This document shows positions 52,925-63,051 of a stretch of 64,000 nt of DNA, piece by piece. The stretch is from KBS-96 sp963722585. GTDB taxonomy: Bacteria; Acidobacteriota; Terriglobia; Bryobacterales; Bryobacteraceae. The notes beneath the pieces were generated by a model. That model was not told where the DNA came from, did not search any database, and saw only the letters and a list, made by a program, of their open reading frames with translations. Position numbers and translations under genes: made by a program. Where the stretch lies: the NCBI GenBank assembly GCA_963722585.1, contig CAVRNU010000016.1:3491-67490 (forward strand). The letters run 5' to 3'. The first letter of the stretch is position 1, and each line of letters opens with the position of its first letter.

Positions 52925-54354
52925 CTCGACTTTGTCCAATTGAAACGAAGGGAGGGTGAGATGATTTAAACAATTCTTAGCGAGAATGTTTTATGATCAA
53001 CCTCCCCTCTGACTTCGCTCCGATCATCCTAGCATTTCAACCCATGATGCTCAATCGCACCTGGCAGCGTGCCGTGGTTTTGATGGTGGGCGCTATTTTG
53101 GCGCCAGGCCGACGGACGGTGTGCGGTATTTTGCGCATCATGGGCTTAGGCCAGGAGAAGCAGTTTCAGAATTTTCATCGTGTTCTGAATCGCGCGGCGT
53201 GGGATCTGCGCCAAGGAAGCCGGATTTTGTTGGGTTTGCTCATAGATCAGTTCTCTCCTCAAGGTCCGCTGTTATTCGGTTTAGACGACACAGTGGAACG
53301 GCGTTGGGGTCCCAAGATTCGGGCCCGGGGAATTTATCGGGATCCAGTTCGCTCTTCGGAGAGTCATTTTGTCAAGGCGTCCGGCCTGCGCTGGCTTAGT
53401 CTTATGCTGCTGATCCGTATTGGGTGGGCGCAACGAGTCTGGGCACTTCCGGTTCTGACCAGTTTGGCGCCCTCGGAGCGCTACTACGAGAACGGAAACC
53501 GGAAGCCGAAGACACTGCTCCATTGGGCCCGGCAACAGTGTTTCCAATTGCGACGGTGGTTGCCGCGGCGGAAGCTAACGTTGGTTGCCGATGGTGCGTT
53601 TGCCGCCTTGGATTTTCTGTATCAGTTGCGCCGAGTCAACATCGCTTGCATCACTCGACTCCGCCTCGATGCCCGTCTCTACCAACCCGCTCCGGCGCGT
53701 TCACCCGGTCGTGCGGGCCGACCCCGCATAATTGGAGCCCGTCTGCCTTCTCTTCAACAGCGTATGGCTGATTCCAAGACCCGTTGGAAGAAAGCGCTCC
53801 TCCGGAACTGGTACGGCCGTGCTGGCAGAACCGTCGAGTTTTGCTCGGACACAGCCATTTGGTATCACGGCGGGCTGCCGTCCTCCCAGATCCGCTGGGT
53901 GTTGATCCGTGACCCGCAACGACGATTCGATCCGCTGGCCCTGTTGTCCACCGACCTCACCGCCGCACCTCTGGATATCATCAAGGCCTATGTCTGCCGC
54001 TGGCAGGTGGAAGTCACCTTCGAGGAATCCCGAGCTCATCTCGGCCTGGAAACTCAGCGCCAATGGTCCGACAAAGCCATTGCTCGCAGCACTCCGCTGC
54101 TGCTTGCTATGTTCTCCCTCGTCACTCTGCTGGCTTCTCGTTTGAGAAAGCAAAACCAAGTCTTGCCTTTGCAAACCGCTTGGTATCAGAAATCCCTCCC
54201 CACCTTCTCCGACGCTTTGGCCGCAGTTCGCAAGCATCTCTGGAACGATTCTTTCACCTCTCATTCCCCCTCAGAGATCAACCAATCGCCTTCGCAGCTT
54301 CTGGAACGATTCTCTGAAGCCCTTTGTTATGCCGCCTGATTGGACAAAGTCGAG
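52925..54354 (+). mobile_element. Nested insertion sequence with 16-bp inverted repeats
   Basis: 1430 bp. Perfect terminal repeats CTCGACTTTGTCCAAT (52925-52940) and ATTGGACAAAGTCGAG (54339-54354), with a 6-bp target duplication CTTTTT (52919-52924 and 54355-54360). Complete and apparently young; inserted into the IS256-like element. Confidence 0.85.
52993..54339 (+). CDS. DDE transposase (IS701/PF13546-like)
   Basis: 448 residues. N-terminal LAPGRRTVCGILRIMGLGQE and FHRVLNRAAWDLRQGSR, first catalytic Asp region PLLFGLDDTVERRWGPKI, then ARGIYRDPVRSSESHFVKASG, second Asp region LTLVADGAFAALDFL, and C-terminal catalytic Glu region CRWQVEVTFEESRAHLGLET. The family name is from memory of similar sequences; the 6-bp target duplication is not the usual 4 bp of IS701, so the subgroup is uncertain. 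Intact frame between perfect inverted repeats. Confidence 0.8.
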   Translation: MINLPSDFAPIILAFQPMMLNRTWQRAVVLMVGAILAPGRRTVCGILRIMGLGQEKQFQNFHRVLNRAAWDLRQGSRILLGLLIDQFSPQGPLLFGLDDTVERRWGPKIRARGIYRDPVRSSESHFVKASGLRWLSLMLLIRIGWAQRVWALPVLTSLAPSERYYENGNRKPKTLLHWARQQCFQLRRWLPRRKLTLVADGAFAALDFLYQLRRVNIACITRLRLDARLYQPAPARSPGRAGRPRIIGARLPSLQQRMADSKTRWKKALLRNWYGRAGRTVEFCSDTAIWYHGGLPSSQIRWVLIRDPQRRFDPLALLSTDLTAAPLDIIKAYVCRWQVEVTFEESRAHLGLETQRQWSDKAIARSTPLLLAMFSLVTLLASRLRKQNQVLPLQTAWYQKSLPTFSDALAAVRKHLWNDSFTSHSPSEINQSPSQLLERFSEALCYAA

Positions 54355-54424
54355 CTTTTTCTCGGTAAAGAAAATTGCTCTGAGCCTATCAAGACTCCGA
54401 GTTGAGAGTCGCTATTTTCTACGA

Positions 54425-55094
54425 TCTAACGGACATTCCCCCCCCGACTTCTTGCCCAAGTCCGACAGCGATACGGTTCAGCCGGCGTTTTCACGAATCC
54501 AAACGCCGCCACCGCCGCTTCCGACACTCCGCAAACCGCGGCCATAGGCGCGTGTAGCACTTCGAGTTTCAGTCAAAGCTATCTAACTGCCACTTAAAGT
54601 GGCGCTTCCTTCCATGGAGAACATCGGCGACTTTGCAACGGCTGCTGCCGTTCTCAATTCGACGTGACCCTGTCTTTCAAGCATTGATATAGATCGCTGA
54701 CGACCTCTGGCCGGACATTGTCCGGATAGCCGACGACCCGGGAGCCACGAAACCGACGCCTATGCCGTCATTGAATTGACGAGAACAATGAGTTCGGGAT
54801 GGAAACTAAAGCTATTCAACTAACAACGGTGGCCGCCGGTCCTGACCACGCCACAAATGTCGACGGTGGCGTCGCATTTCTCACTTTTCCATCTTCGGCG
54901 GCCTCAATCTTCAGGGAATCTTCAGCTACGCTCACTATAGTTAATGCTGAAGTTCGCCGGGAGCATCCCGATCATTGCGGCGCGGTTGAGCGATAGCCCG
55001 GCAGATGGCACGGGCGCCAGGGCAAGAAGCTTCAGGACGAGGGCGCAAGTCGATAGCAGATGTGTATTCTCTACATGCTGAGGTTTCTCCCGGA
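54425..55094. other. No recognisable gene
   Basis: About 670 bases after the IS256-like right end. One short hairpin (CCACTTTAAGTGG type, near 54592) is visible. Short frames lack ribosome sites or family features. Possible relic of the integrase N-terminus could not be recognised. Confidence 0.5.
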
Positions 55095-56477
55095 ATGATG
55101 TCCGGTCGTGTTCTGTCAATATTTCTGCTTGCCTGGACCTTCCTGGGCCGCCTACCAGCGCAGATTGCGGCTACCGAGCCTCAGCCCACCTCTCCGCAAC
55201 GGTCGTCTGAACCCCACACCATTGCCATGATCGTGCCCAACGGCACCCCATTGCAGATCGCACTCGACAAGGAAGTGCGCGTCAGGAAGGTCGGCGAGCC
55301 TATTACGGGCAAGGTCATGCAGCCCGTTTATGTCTTCGACCGTCTCGTCATTCCCGTCGGCACCGCGGCTACCGGTAGGATTACGTCGATAGACCCTGTT
55401 CCCGCCCGCACGCGCACGCTGAGCGCACTGAACGCCGATTTCACCCCGTCCCATAAGCTCTCTGTCGCTTTCGACGAACTCATCCTGCCCGATGGCCGTC
55501 ATATCGCTCTGCATGCAACAGTAGTTCCCGGGTCAGGGCAGGTTATCCGGCTTGTGACGGCTAACGAGCATAAAAAGAACGTCGTGAAGGATGCGGTCAC
55601 CCAAAAGATGGATCAGGCCCGCGCTCAGTGGAACAATGCGGTGAAGCAAGTGAAGTCGCCCGGACGGATGCATCTTCTGACGCGTTATGCCGTCGCCCAG
55701 CTTCCAGTGCATCCGCAGTACATCGATGCCGGAACGCTTTACTCCGCCGAAGTTTCGCAGCCGCTGGAATTTGGCAGCGAATCCCTCTCCGCCAATACAC
55801 TCTCTGCTATCTGGTCCCAGCCTGCCCCCGGAAGCCTTGTCCACGCCGTCATGTTGACTCCGCTGAACTCGGCGACCACACTGAAAAGCGCCGACGTGGA
55901 AGCCGAGCTCTCGCAGCCGCTCCTCGACAACGGACGCCTTATCCTTCCAGCCGGAACTCGTCTCCGCGGCTCCGTTCTCCAGGTGCGGCCTGCCCGACAT
56001 CTGCATCGCAACGGGCAGCTGCGCATCGCATTCCGCGAGGTCATCCTTCCCAATGGGGCTGTTCAGACTGTGGATACCAGGCTCCAGGGCATTCAGTCCA
56101 ACTCGGCAGACAATGCCAGGCTCGATTCTGAAGGCGGCGCCAAATCCGCTTCTTCGAAGACCCGATATCTCTCAACCGGCGCCTCGGTGGGCCTTGCCCT
56201 GATCGGTAGCGGCGGACGGAAGGACGTCGGAGACGCAAGTCCGACTGCGGGCGGCGCGACCGGGTTCAAGCTCATCGGACTGATCGTGGGCGTCGCCATT
56301 CGCTCTCACACTTACGGCATCTTCATGAGTGCTTACGGGGGAGGCCGTTCCATCTACAACAACTTCCTCGGGATGGGGCGTGACATCGTCTTTCCGAAGG
56401 ACACAGTCATGCAGATCGGATTCGGCAACAGAACGTCGCTGCCCATGCCCGGTGTGAACTCCGGAGAATCGCGATGA
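55095..56477 (+). CDS. Exported protein with VirB10/TrbI-like beta segments, unknown function
   Basis: About 460 residues from the ATG at 55095 (MMSGRVLSIFLLAWTFLGRL, signal peptide to IAA). Two related halves: IPVGTAATGRITSIDPVPAR with SVAFDELILPDGRHIAL, and LPAGTRLRGSVLQVRPARHL with RIAFREVILPNGAVQ. These PAGTxxxGxV...F-ILPDG units resemble the beta-barrel of VirB10-type proteins and recur in acidobacterial exported proteins. It ends with a Gly-rich segment. The stop overlaps the next start (ATGA), so the two products are coupled. Confidence 0.65.
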   Translation: MMSGRVLSIFLLAWTFLGRLPAQIAATEPQPTSPQRSSEPHTIAMIVPNGTPLQIALDKEVRVRKVGEPITGKVMQPVYVFDRLVIPVGTAATGRITSIDPVPARTRTLSALNADFTPSHKLSVAFDELILPDGRHIALHATVVPGSGQVIRLVTANEHKKNVVKDAVTQKMDQARAQWNNAVKQVKSPGRMHLLTRYAVAQLPVHPQYIDAGTLYSAEVSQPLEFGSESLSANTLSAIWSQPAPGSLVHAVMLTPLNSATTLKSADVEAELSQPLLDNGRLILPAGTRLRGSVLQVRPARHLHRNGQLRIAFREVILPNGAVQTVDTRLQGIQSNSADNARLDSEGGAKSASSKTRYLSTGASVGLALIGSGGRKDVGDASPTAGGATGFKLIGLIVGVAIRSHTYGIFMSAYGGGRSIYNNFLGMGRDIVFPKDTVMQIGFGNRTSLPMPGVNSGESR

Positions 56478-57445
56478 GGGCGTCGACTCTAGCGGTCCTC
56501 TTCGCAATTCTGATCTCCGGGACACTCTCCGCAGGCGCGCAGAGTGCCGCGACGGTTACCCAGAGTCAGCAGCCCAAACCAGCCTCCTCGCGCGCATACA
56601 CTCTGCACATCGACGCCCAAGAAGTCGTCCTGAACTGCACCGTTCTGGACAACAAAGGGGAACTCGTCGACGACCTGACCAGGAGCAACTTCAAGGTGTT
56701 CGAAGACAAAACTCTCCAGACCGTTAGATCCCTCCAGCACCAGGACACTCCTGTTTCCATCGGATTGCTCGTCGACAACTCCGGTTCGATGAGCAGCAAA
56801 CGGGCTGCCGTTGCTTCTGCCGCGCTTGATCTGGTCAAAGCCTCAAATCCACACGACGAAACTTTTGTGATCAACTTCTCCGACCAGGCTTATCTCGATC
56901 AGGATTTCACTTCGGATCTCGGTCGATTACGGATGGGACTTTCACACCTGAGTGTGTCCGGCGGTACTGCACTCTACGACACGGTCGTGACCGCTGCCGA
57001 CAAGATGGAGCGATCCGCCACACGCCCCAGGAAAGCGCTGATCGTGATTACCGACGGTGATGACAACGCCTCAAAGCTCACCCTGGATAACGCGATCCAT
57101 CGCGTTCAGGATATGCAGGGTCCCGTTATCTACTCCATCGGCCTGCTGTTTGGTGGTGCCGAATCCCGGCGTGCCAAGCATGACCTGCGACAACTCTCAG
57201 GTGAGACAGGAGGAATCGCCTTTTTCCCCGGCTCTCTGAAAGATATCGATTCGGTCGCTGCCGAAATTGCCCGCGATATTCGCAACCAATACGCTATCGC
57301 ATACCATTCCCCTCAGGCTTCCGCCGGCGGCTATCACACCGTCAGAGTTGAGGCGCATGCTAAGGGACACAGCAAGCTTACCGTTTATACCCGGTCCGGT
57401 TACCTCTCAAAGCAATCCTCGTCCCCCAACCCAAAAAACTGGTGA
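56474..57445 (+). CDS. Exported VWA-domain protein (VWFA-related acidobacterial type)
   Basis: 323 residues. Signal peptide (LAVLFAILISGTLSAGAQS), an N-terminal strand region VVLNCTVLDNKGELVDDLTR and NFKVFEDKTLQTV, then the VWA domain with a complete MIDAS: DNSGS at 101-105, a Thr in SGGTALYDTV, and ITDGDD. It matches the family frequent in Acidobacteriota (TIGR03436 type). Probably binds proteins through a metal ion outside the cytoplasm. GGAG lies eight bases before its ATG and it overlaps the upstream gene. Confidence 0.85.
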   Translation: MRASTLAVLFAILISGTLSAGAQSAATVTQSQQPKPASSRAYTLHIDAQEVVLNCTVLDNKGELVDDLTRSNFKVFEDKTLQTVRSLQHQDTPVSIGLLVDNSGSMSSKRAAVASAALDLVKASNPHDETFVINFSDQAYLDQDFTSDLGRLRMGLSHLSVSGGTALYDTVVTAADKMERSATRPRKALIVITDGDDNASKLTLDNAIHRVQDMQGPVIYSIGLLFGGAESRRAKHDLRQLSGETGGIAFFPGSLKDIDSVAAEIARDIRNQYAIAYHSPQASAGGYHTVRVEAHAKGHSKLTVYTRSGYLSKQSSSPNPKNW

Positions 57446-57587
57446 TCTCGCCGCCATCCACCAATAGAGCTTCATGAACGCCTTTTCGCAGTTAGGCTGG
57501 ATATCCTGGCAATTACTTCGTTCAGTCGCGATCGAGAACCAGAATGCAAGACCCGGATCTGCCATGAACTCGCTTATCCGCACGGCC

Positions 57588-57857
57588 TCACGCCGGAGCA
57601 CCCGCTCGGACGTCCTTGGTTAGATGTCTCCAGCGCTGGAGCCAAACGACTTTTAGGAGGGGACCTAATGTGGTCACAAGTTCGTAAAAATCGGCATCGC
57701 TGCTCACTGAGACGAACTCTTCGCGCTGCGCGAACTCGCAGATAACCCGATCTGATTGTTGTAAGAGGTCGAAATCGAAAACGTGTGCGAAACCACGATA
57801 CAATTCAAGCCGCGCAATGAGTTTGCGCGAGAGATTCTCGTCAAGGAGCGGCTTCAC
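57588..57857 (-). CDS. DUF5615 PIN-like toxin candidate
   Basis: 89 residues from GTG 57857. The opening LLDENLSRKLIARL and the segment VSVSSDADFYELVTTLGPLLKVVWL match DUF5615 proteins (PIN-like fold, with Asp in LLDEN and SSDADF). The C-terminus after VVWLQ differs from the usual, perhaps by a frameshift. The start overlaps the stop of the DUF433 gene (GTGA), the usual antitoxin-toxin order. Confidence 0.68.
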   Translation of the reverse strand: MKPLLDENLSRKLIARLELYRGFAHVFDFDLLQQSDRVICEFAQREEFVSVSSDADFYELVTTLGPLLKVVWLQRWRHLTKDVRAGAPA

Positions 57858-58043
57858 AGAGCAACTCGCCGCCCCATACGGGCGGCGAACTCATATACAG
57901 CGCGGAAATCGGCGGCCTCCAATTCGAGATAGTCTTCCAGAATCGATTGCTCGGTGGTGCCTGCTGCAAGGCAACTCAAAACATCCCAAACCGCGATACG
58001 CAGACCGGGAAGAACACTGCTGGCCAGAGCGTTTTGCCGCTCT
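57854..58043 (-). pseudogene. DUF433 antitoxin remnant
   Basis: Reads LPGLRIAVWDVLSCLAAGTT, then EQSILEDYLELEAADFRAVY and EFAARMGRR before the stop. The RIPVWDVL-LAAG-TE-ILEDYP-L pattern is the DUF433 core. No start codon precedes it: an in-frame stop lies just upstream near 58044, so the N-terminal helix is lost. Confidence 0.62.
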
Positions 58044-58260
58044 CACTCGTGATTCGAATCGGTCAGATCCTCAACATTGGCGCTGAGCCGGAGCATCAGG
58101 GGCTGAGAATTGTCGGTGTGGTAAATAGCGCGAACTTATGGAAGTTCGGCGACCGGCAACCGCTCGCCGTTTATCACGCACTGATGCAGGAACCGACCTA
58201 CAATCAATCGAGGCTATTAATTTGTAGGCCCGGGAGACAGGTAACAGTTTACGCCAGAAA
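58013..58260 (+). pseudogene. Fragment of an ADOP/MacB-type permease
   Basis: Reads IGQILNIGAEPEHQGLRIVG, then VVNSANLWKFGDRQPLAVYH and MQEPTYNQSR. This is the periplasmic segment of acidobacterial orphan permeases (IGxxI-IG---E-Q-LEIVGVV--A--W-----P-AVY-PLMQ). Neither end is complete and no TM regions are left. It overlaps the antitoxin remnant on the other strand. Confidence 0.55.
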
Positions 58261-58313
58261 GATGGGTGACGAGAACGCGACCCGTTCGTTCCTCCATTCC
58301 ATTGTGAATCATG

Positions 58314-58352
58314 AAGTAGTGTCGCGGAGCCGAAGGCGAAGCGACATCACTT
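58314..58352. repeat. REP-like stem-loop
   Basis: AAGTAGTGTCGC (58314-58325) pairs with GCGACATCACTT (58341-58352) at 10 of 12 positions; inside lies GCC-GAA-GGC. The composite resembles bacterial extragenic palindromes. Only one copy was noticed here. Confidence 0.4.
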
Positions 58353-58425
58353 CAAAGCTTTAATACTTCAATCGATACTCAGCAATAGCATGTCAAGATC
58401 CCTGGCAATTCCGCTCGCGCTCCAG

Positions 58426-59508
58426 CTATCCTGTGGCAGCTTGAATGACTAAGTCGCCCCCGGATGGCGGGGGTTTGTATTCAACCTGCTCGTCCGGTTG
58501 GACACCGTTCTTGTACAAGCCGCCATTCCGGTCTGCCATAGCGACCACGGGCAAGATAATCTTTGCCCATCAGTTAAAGGGAATGATTTGGGGCTGCTTG
58601 CCGCTTCCACCGTCTTTGCCCCAAAAAAACGGGTTCTGGTCGCTTCTCAAATGCAATCGCGTCGCCCGAGCTGCCGGTTGCCTGGTCAATCAGCACCGCA
58701 ACGGGCGAATGTTCAGCAGTAGCGGCTATGAGGTCTGCCACATCGAGACCACCCATCGGAGTACCATCTTTCAAGCCTGACCAAGCTCTTCCGTTCTTAT
58801 AGAACCACTGCATGCCGGTGCCCACTTTTCCTTCCCGATCCATGAACTCGCGCAGCATTCCATCACCGGCAATCGGCCCCACGCCAGCCAGCATCGCCCA
58901 CATATTGCCGCCGCGATCGCCTCGTAAATCGATAATCCATCCACAAGGATGCCTTGCTTCCACATCGCGAATCCCTCTTTGGATTTCTGTGGCAAACCTG
59001 CTTGTATCAGATCCGGTAAACATCGGAACGACTAGCAGGCCATATCTGCGAACTCCCATTTTGAGTACTCTACTCTCAAACTCAGTACGTTCACGAAATG
59101 GCGATTCTACTCTGGGTCTGGGTTGAAGCGGAGGCAGATGCCTTTCTTCCCTCTTTGCTATCTCAGCTTCAGTCAACTCCTTTGTTAATTGCAATTGGCA
59201 GTGCCGATCACCCAGTTTTTGTAGAGAGAGCGAATAGCGTCATAAGTATCAATGAGAGTTTCGGCGGCGGCCGCTTGTTCGAATGCTCTTTGCCGCAGAG
59301 ACACGCAATCGACAGAATTTCGATAAACGTACATGTCTTGCATCAATGAAAGGGCGTGTTCAAGATATGCCTTTGGGGTATTTTCTGTTTGTGGCGAGGG
59401 CACTTGCGAGCCGCATACGACCACTCGGCAGAATGTGAGCGCCAATACGATAGACACAATTGCTCTGGGGAGTTTAGAAGCTCCAATCGTTTGCACGCGA
59501 TTTTGCAC
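58426..59508 (-). pseudogene. S41-family (C-terminal processing) peptidase with three frameshifts
   Basis: An exported N-terminus (signal, then YLEHALSLMQDMYVYRNSVD) is followed near 59190 by a shift to QLTKELTEAEIAKREERHLP, RRYGLLVVPMFTGSDTSRFA, WIIDLRGDRGGNMWAML and VLIDQATGSSGDAIAFEKRP, which holds the catalytic Ser-containing GSSGDA. Shifts near 58645 and 58563 then give TRFFGAKTVEAASSPKSFPL and ILPVVAMADRNGGLYKNGVQ before a stop at 58426. The reconstructed gene is about 355 residues. Inactive as read. Confidence 0.78.
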
Positions 59509-59610
59509 GGTCCACTTCTCTCGATCCGTTCGCTATGACTAATTCCCCGGATATCTATCACCTGAATTATGCGCGTGAGGCTGACCTGGGATCACGCCGG
59601 ATCCGTGTGA

Positions 59611-61277
59611 CCTGAGGGTCTGTTCACCTCGCTTCCACTGCTGTCTCGATACCTTTTTGACTGAGTGGCTTTCCTCCCTTTGTAAGTTATTGTTTCGGCG
59701 AAGCCGGTCGTGCATAAAATCCTATGCGCGATCCTCAGCAACGGAGCGCGACGGCGATGACCGGCGCGAAGCGTGGCTCTGCCCCGACGATCGTACGCAG
59801 CCGATTCATGAGACGTTGAAAGAGGCTCTTGTCAGCGTAGTGATCGCTGTAGCTGACTCCCACTCGGCCCGCGTGCCGCCAAATCCGCGCAGCCAGAAAA
59901 AGAAACTTCAGCCGAGTCGTGGCTAGCGTGGGGTGGTGGAGCGCGTCCACTTTGGCTTCCTCTTCGCGGCTGAACAGCATTAGCCAGCAGTTCAGATTGT
60001 AGGCCAACATGGCCAGCTGAAAAATGAATGCAGTTCATCGCCCACCGCGCCGACGGATGGGCGGCCGGTCCTGCGTCATTATTGGCTTCCTTGATCAGAT
60101 TCTCGGCTCCGGCCCGCTGATTGTAGAACCACGCGAGCAGAGCGACCGCGTCCTTCATATTGGTGACGAACACGCGATAGCTGTACTCTGGCGTGTCGAA
60201 CAACTGATATTGCTCCATCTCCTCAACCCGACGCGGTTGCGGCTTTTTCGCATAGCGCAGGGCGATGAACCGATACGCTTTGCCCCAGCCCTCCGGCTGA
60301 TAAGGGAACTCGCACTGGCCGCCGGCGTCGGTCTGCGGGGACCGTTTCCACTCCGCCGCTTTCAGTTGATCCAGGAGGCGCGATGTCTTACGTGCCGAAA
60401 TAATGAACTGCGCCCCACGCTCTCATACGCATCCACGGCCTCGGTGCAGTAGAAGCCGGAATCGGCGCGGGCATAAATGGGTTTGGACGACCGGCGGCAA
60501 GGCGGCGAACACGCTTTCCAGATGCCGCGCGATCTGCATGCCCGTGGGCCGATCTCCATTCCGCAACTCGCCGCCGATCTATTCCCGTGTCTCGGCCAGA
60601 AACGTGAGGATCGGTTGGAAGCTCTTCTTCCCTTTGTTCTTCGGATTGTAGCCCTTGCGCCCGCCCATCTGGTGGCCGAACAGCGTATGGACCGTGGTGT
60701 CGGTGTCGAGCCTGACCGCTGCGAGTTGGACGTGCGCCGCCTCCCACACCCGCTGCCGCATCACGCGCTGGATCTTCAACAGTTGTCCGGCCACGCTGAG
60801 ATGCAGCGAAGCCAGAAAGCGCCAGAAGGTGCACTGTGCCGGCAGTCGCGGCACCTTCAGAATCCCGGTCAACATCGGTTCCCGCTCCACAAAGCGCAGA
60901 TGATTCAGCCGCGAAAACCCGACGTATAACGCCAGCACCATTGCCAGCACAAACTGGTACACGGGCATCGCCCGCCTCAGCCGTTGGATGGTCAGCGTCT
61001 CCTCCACCAACTGCTGGAACCTGAGCTTCTCCAACATCGTCGCGATGGGAAGCAGACCGCCGTACGCGGTCAGATTCCGGCCCGCAAAATCATAGGGCGT
61101 GGAAGCCCCGATCTTAAAGGGCTCCCGAATCACCACGCCCACCCCTTGCCTGGTGGGCCTTTTCTCGCCTCGCTATCCCTCTCGATTGTTATTCACCTTT
61201 TGGGTGGCTCCTGAGAATGAGTCCGCGAAAGGCCAATTTCGCTTTTCTCCTCTGTTTTAACTCACGATTCTCAGGGT
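59611..61277 (-). mobile_element. Second IS1380-type element, decayed
   Basis: About 1.67 kb, the usual IS1380 length, if bounded by CCTGAGGGTC (near 59611) and the inverted CCTGAGAATC (near 61277). These ends match only partly and no target duplication is evident, so the borders are tentative. Confidence 0.45.
59735..61142 (-). pseudogene. IS1380 transposase with several frameshifts
   Basis: The first frame (from 61142) holds LTAYGGLLPIATMLEKLRFQ, YQFVLAMVLALYVGFSRLNH, the catalytic VRLDTDTTVHTLFGHQMG and the signature GGRKGYNPKNKGKKSFQPIL. It then changes frame near 60585 (IGGELRNGDRPTGMQIARHL) and again, with the C-terminal YRVFVTNMKDAVALLAWFYN, GAENLIKEANNDA in another. At least two shifts; not functional. 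Confidence 0.82.
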
Positions 61278-61550
61278 CCCAAAACGGCTCCTCTTGTTCC
61301 GATCCTCAAGACCCGCTCAGCTTCTGTGCATAGCTCGGCTCTCATCATTCCCGTGAGGTGGGCTTCCGGTAGAGTGCTTCCTGCCCGTCTAAAGGCACTT
61401 CGGGATGAACTTCGCCGACTGGCAATCTACTGTTCCGAAGTGAAGAGTCCCAAGTTTACTTTCCGGATGGCGTGATCTGGAAGGAATCAGCCGAAGCAAA
61501 CGCCTGGCTCAATGTCGCCATGCGGTTGCTCCCTTCGCGCCTGCATTCGT

Positions 61551-62706
61551 TCACTTCTGTTTCGGCTGAAGCTGGCTCGCCTCCTCGCGCTCAGCGTCCG
61601 GCCGGTTCATAGTGAAAGCCGCCACTACCTGGTTGCCCTTCAGCCACCACGCGCTGAAGCTGGTCGAATCCACATCGCCTCGATATTCTGTTCGCTCTGC
61701 ACCCGTCGTGTCGCCCCAGAATTCGTAAGACAAGTCGAAGACGTCCGAAAAGAAGTACGGAATATTCTCGAAGGGCTCTGGGCGGCCGGACAAACGTCGC
61801 GCCAGGTACTGTCCCTGTTTCACCGCGTTGTCCCAATGTTCGACGCGCCGCCGTTTCCCGAAAAGCACGTCATGATAGTTCGCTACGTCGCCCGCCGCAT
61901 AAACATGGGTCGCGCCAGTCTCTAAAAACTCATTCACCACAATGCCGTTCTCCACCTGTACACCTGCAGCCTCGGCGATTTCCATTGCCGGCGCAACTCC
62001 GATCCGCCAACAATCGTTCCAGCTTCTTGCTGCTCGATAGCGATACGGAGCCGCCGTCGATGGCTGCAACATTCGCGTTGGGGGCGAAATGAACGCCACG
62101 ATCCTCATAGTACTTCTGAAAAAATCGCGACATCTCAGGCGTGAAGAAGCTCTTCCAGACTCGCTCCTCCGGGAATACCATCGTCGTGTCACAGCCCTGC
62201 TGCGCACCCTGTGACGCCACTTCCATTCCAATAAAGCCGCTACCGATTACCACCAGTTTTCTTGCACTCTTCAATCGATCCCGCAGCCGGGTCGAATCGG
62301 TCAGTGAACGCAGATAAAGCACACTGTCACCCTGGGCACCAGACACATCGAGGGTTCGCGGACGCGCGCCGGTCGCGAGGATCAGTCTCTCGAAATGGAA
62401 TTCCCCGCCGCCGCGGCCCACTAATCGCTTGCCGGGAAGATCGATTCGCTCGATCTCGACGTTCAAATGAAGGCCGATATCGTGCTCCCGATAGAATCCC
62501 TCCGGGTTGATCAGTACGCTCCGCTCGTTGTCTTTCCCGGCGAGAAAACTCTTCGACAGCGGAGGTCTCTCGTAGGGAAGCGCGCTGTCAGCTGAAACGA
62601 TACCAAGCTCCCCCGCTTTGAGACCGCCCTCGACGAACTCTTTAGTGGCATAGCCCGCCACCATGCCACCGCCTAAAAGAATGGTGCGATATTCGTGCAC
62701 GTTCAT
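61551..62706 (-). pseudogene. FAD/NAD(P)-dependent oxidoreductase (ferredoxin reductase type), one frameshift
   Basis: Starts MNVHEYRTILLGGGMVAGYA at 62706 (FAD motif), then PYERPPLSKSFLAGKDNE, LILATGARPRTLDV, the NAD motif VVIGSGFIGMEVASQG. A shift near 62010-62025 leads to GVAPAMEIAEAAGVQVENGI, THVYAAGDVANYHDVLFGKR (second FAD motif) and a C-terminal reductase domain FFSDVFDLSYEFWGDTTG. About 385 residues when joined. Similar to rubredoxin/ferredoxin reductases. A longer upstream reading frame is rejected because the family starts at MNVHEYR. Confidence 0.82.
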
Positions 62707-63051
62707 GAGGATACATCGTTTCACCCCCATCCGTAGGATGTTTGCCCCGGCGCTCAAGCTGCGCGTGTGAACAATTGCCTGGAAACAATTCGCTCGCCTA
62801 CATCGTCGGTTCGAGTAGCCCAAGAACGACTTTTGCTGTGTACCGTTTCTGAATCGCGGACCGAAGGAGGACGGCGGCAGGAAAGCGAAGGCGTTTGCTA
62901 GCTGCGGGCAGATGATTCGGTGTGGAGCAGGGTTCTTGCCGTCTCCCCTGCTTATGGCGGCTCCGGGAACGGTAAAATCGTTCACCGAGAACAGCCCGGG
63001 GAACCAACACGCGTGGAACCGAATCATCTTCCGGCATATTCTGGATAATCC
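62707..63051. other. No recognisable gene
   Basis: About 345 bases between divergent genes (oxidoreductase on minus, glycosyltransferase on plus). It should hold both promoters; no convincing -35/-10 pair or dyad was picked out. Confidence 0.5.

Larger units (their letters stand above)
52270..54424. mobile_element. Decayed IS256-like element containing a nested IS
   Basis: Left end GAAAATAGCGGCTCTC (from about 52272) and inverted right end GAAAATAGCGACTCTC (about 54410-54425) form imperfect terminal repeats. Inside are the remains of an IS256-type transposase (52297-52920) and a complete younger IS (52925-54354). It truncated the integrase. Confidence 0.55.

Noticed and set aside
54799..54996. 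65-residue plus-strand frame
   Set aside because: No ribosome site, no family features, low-complexity context next to decayed DNA.
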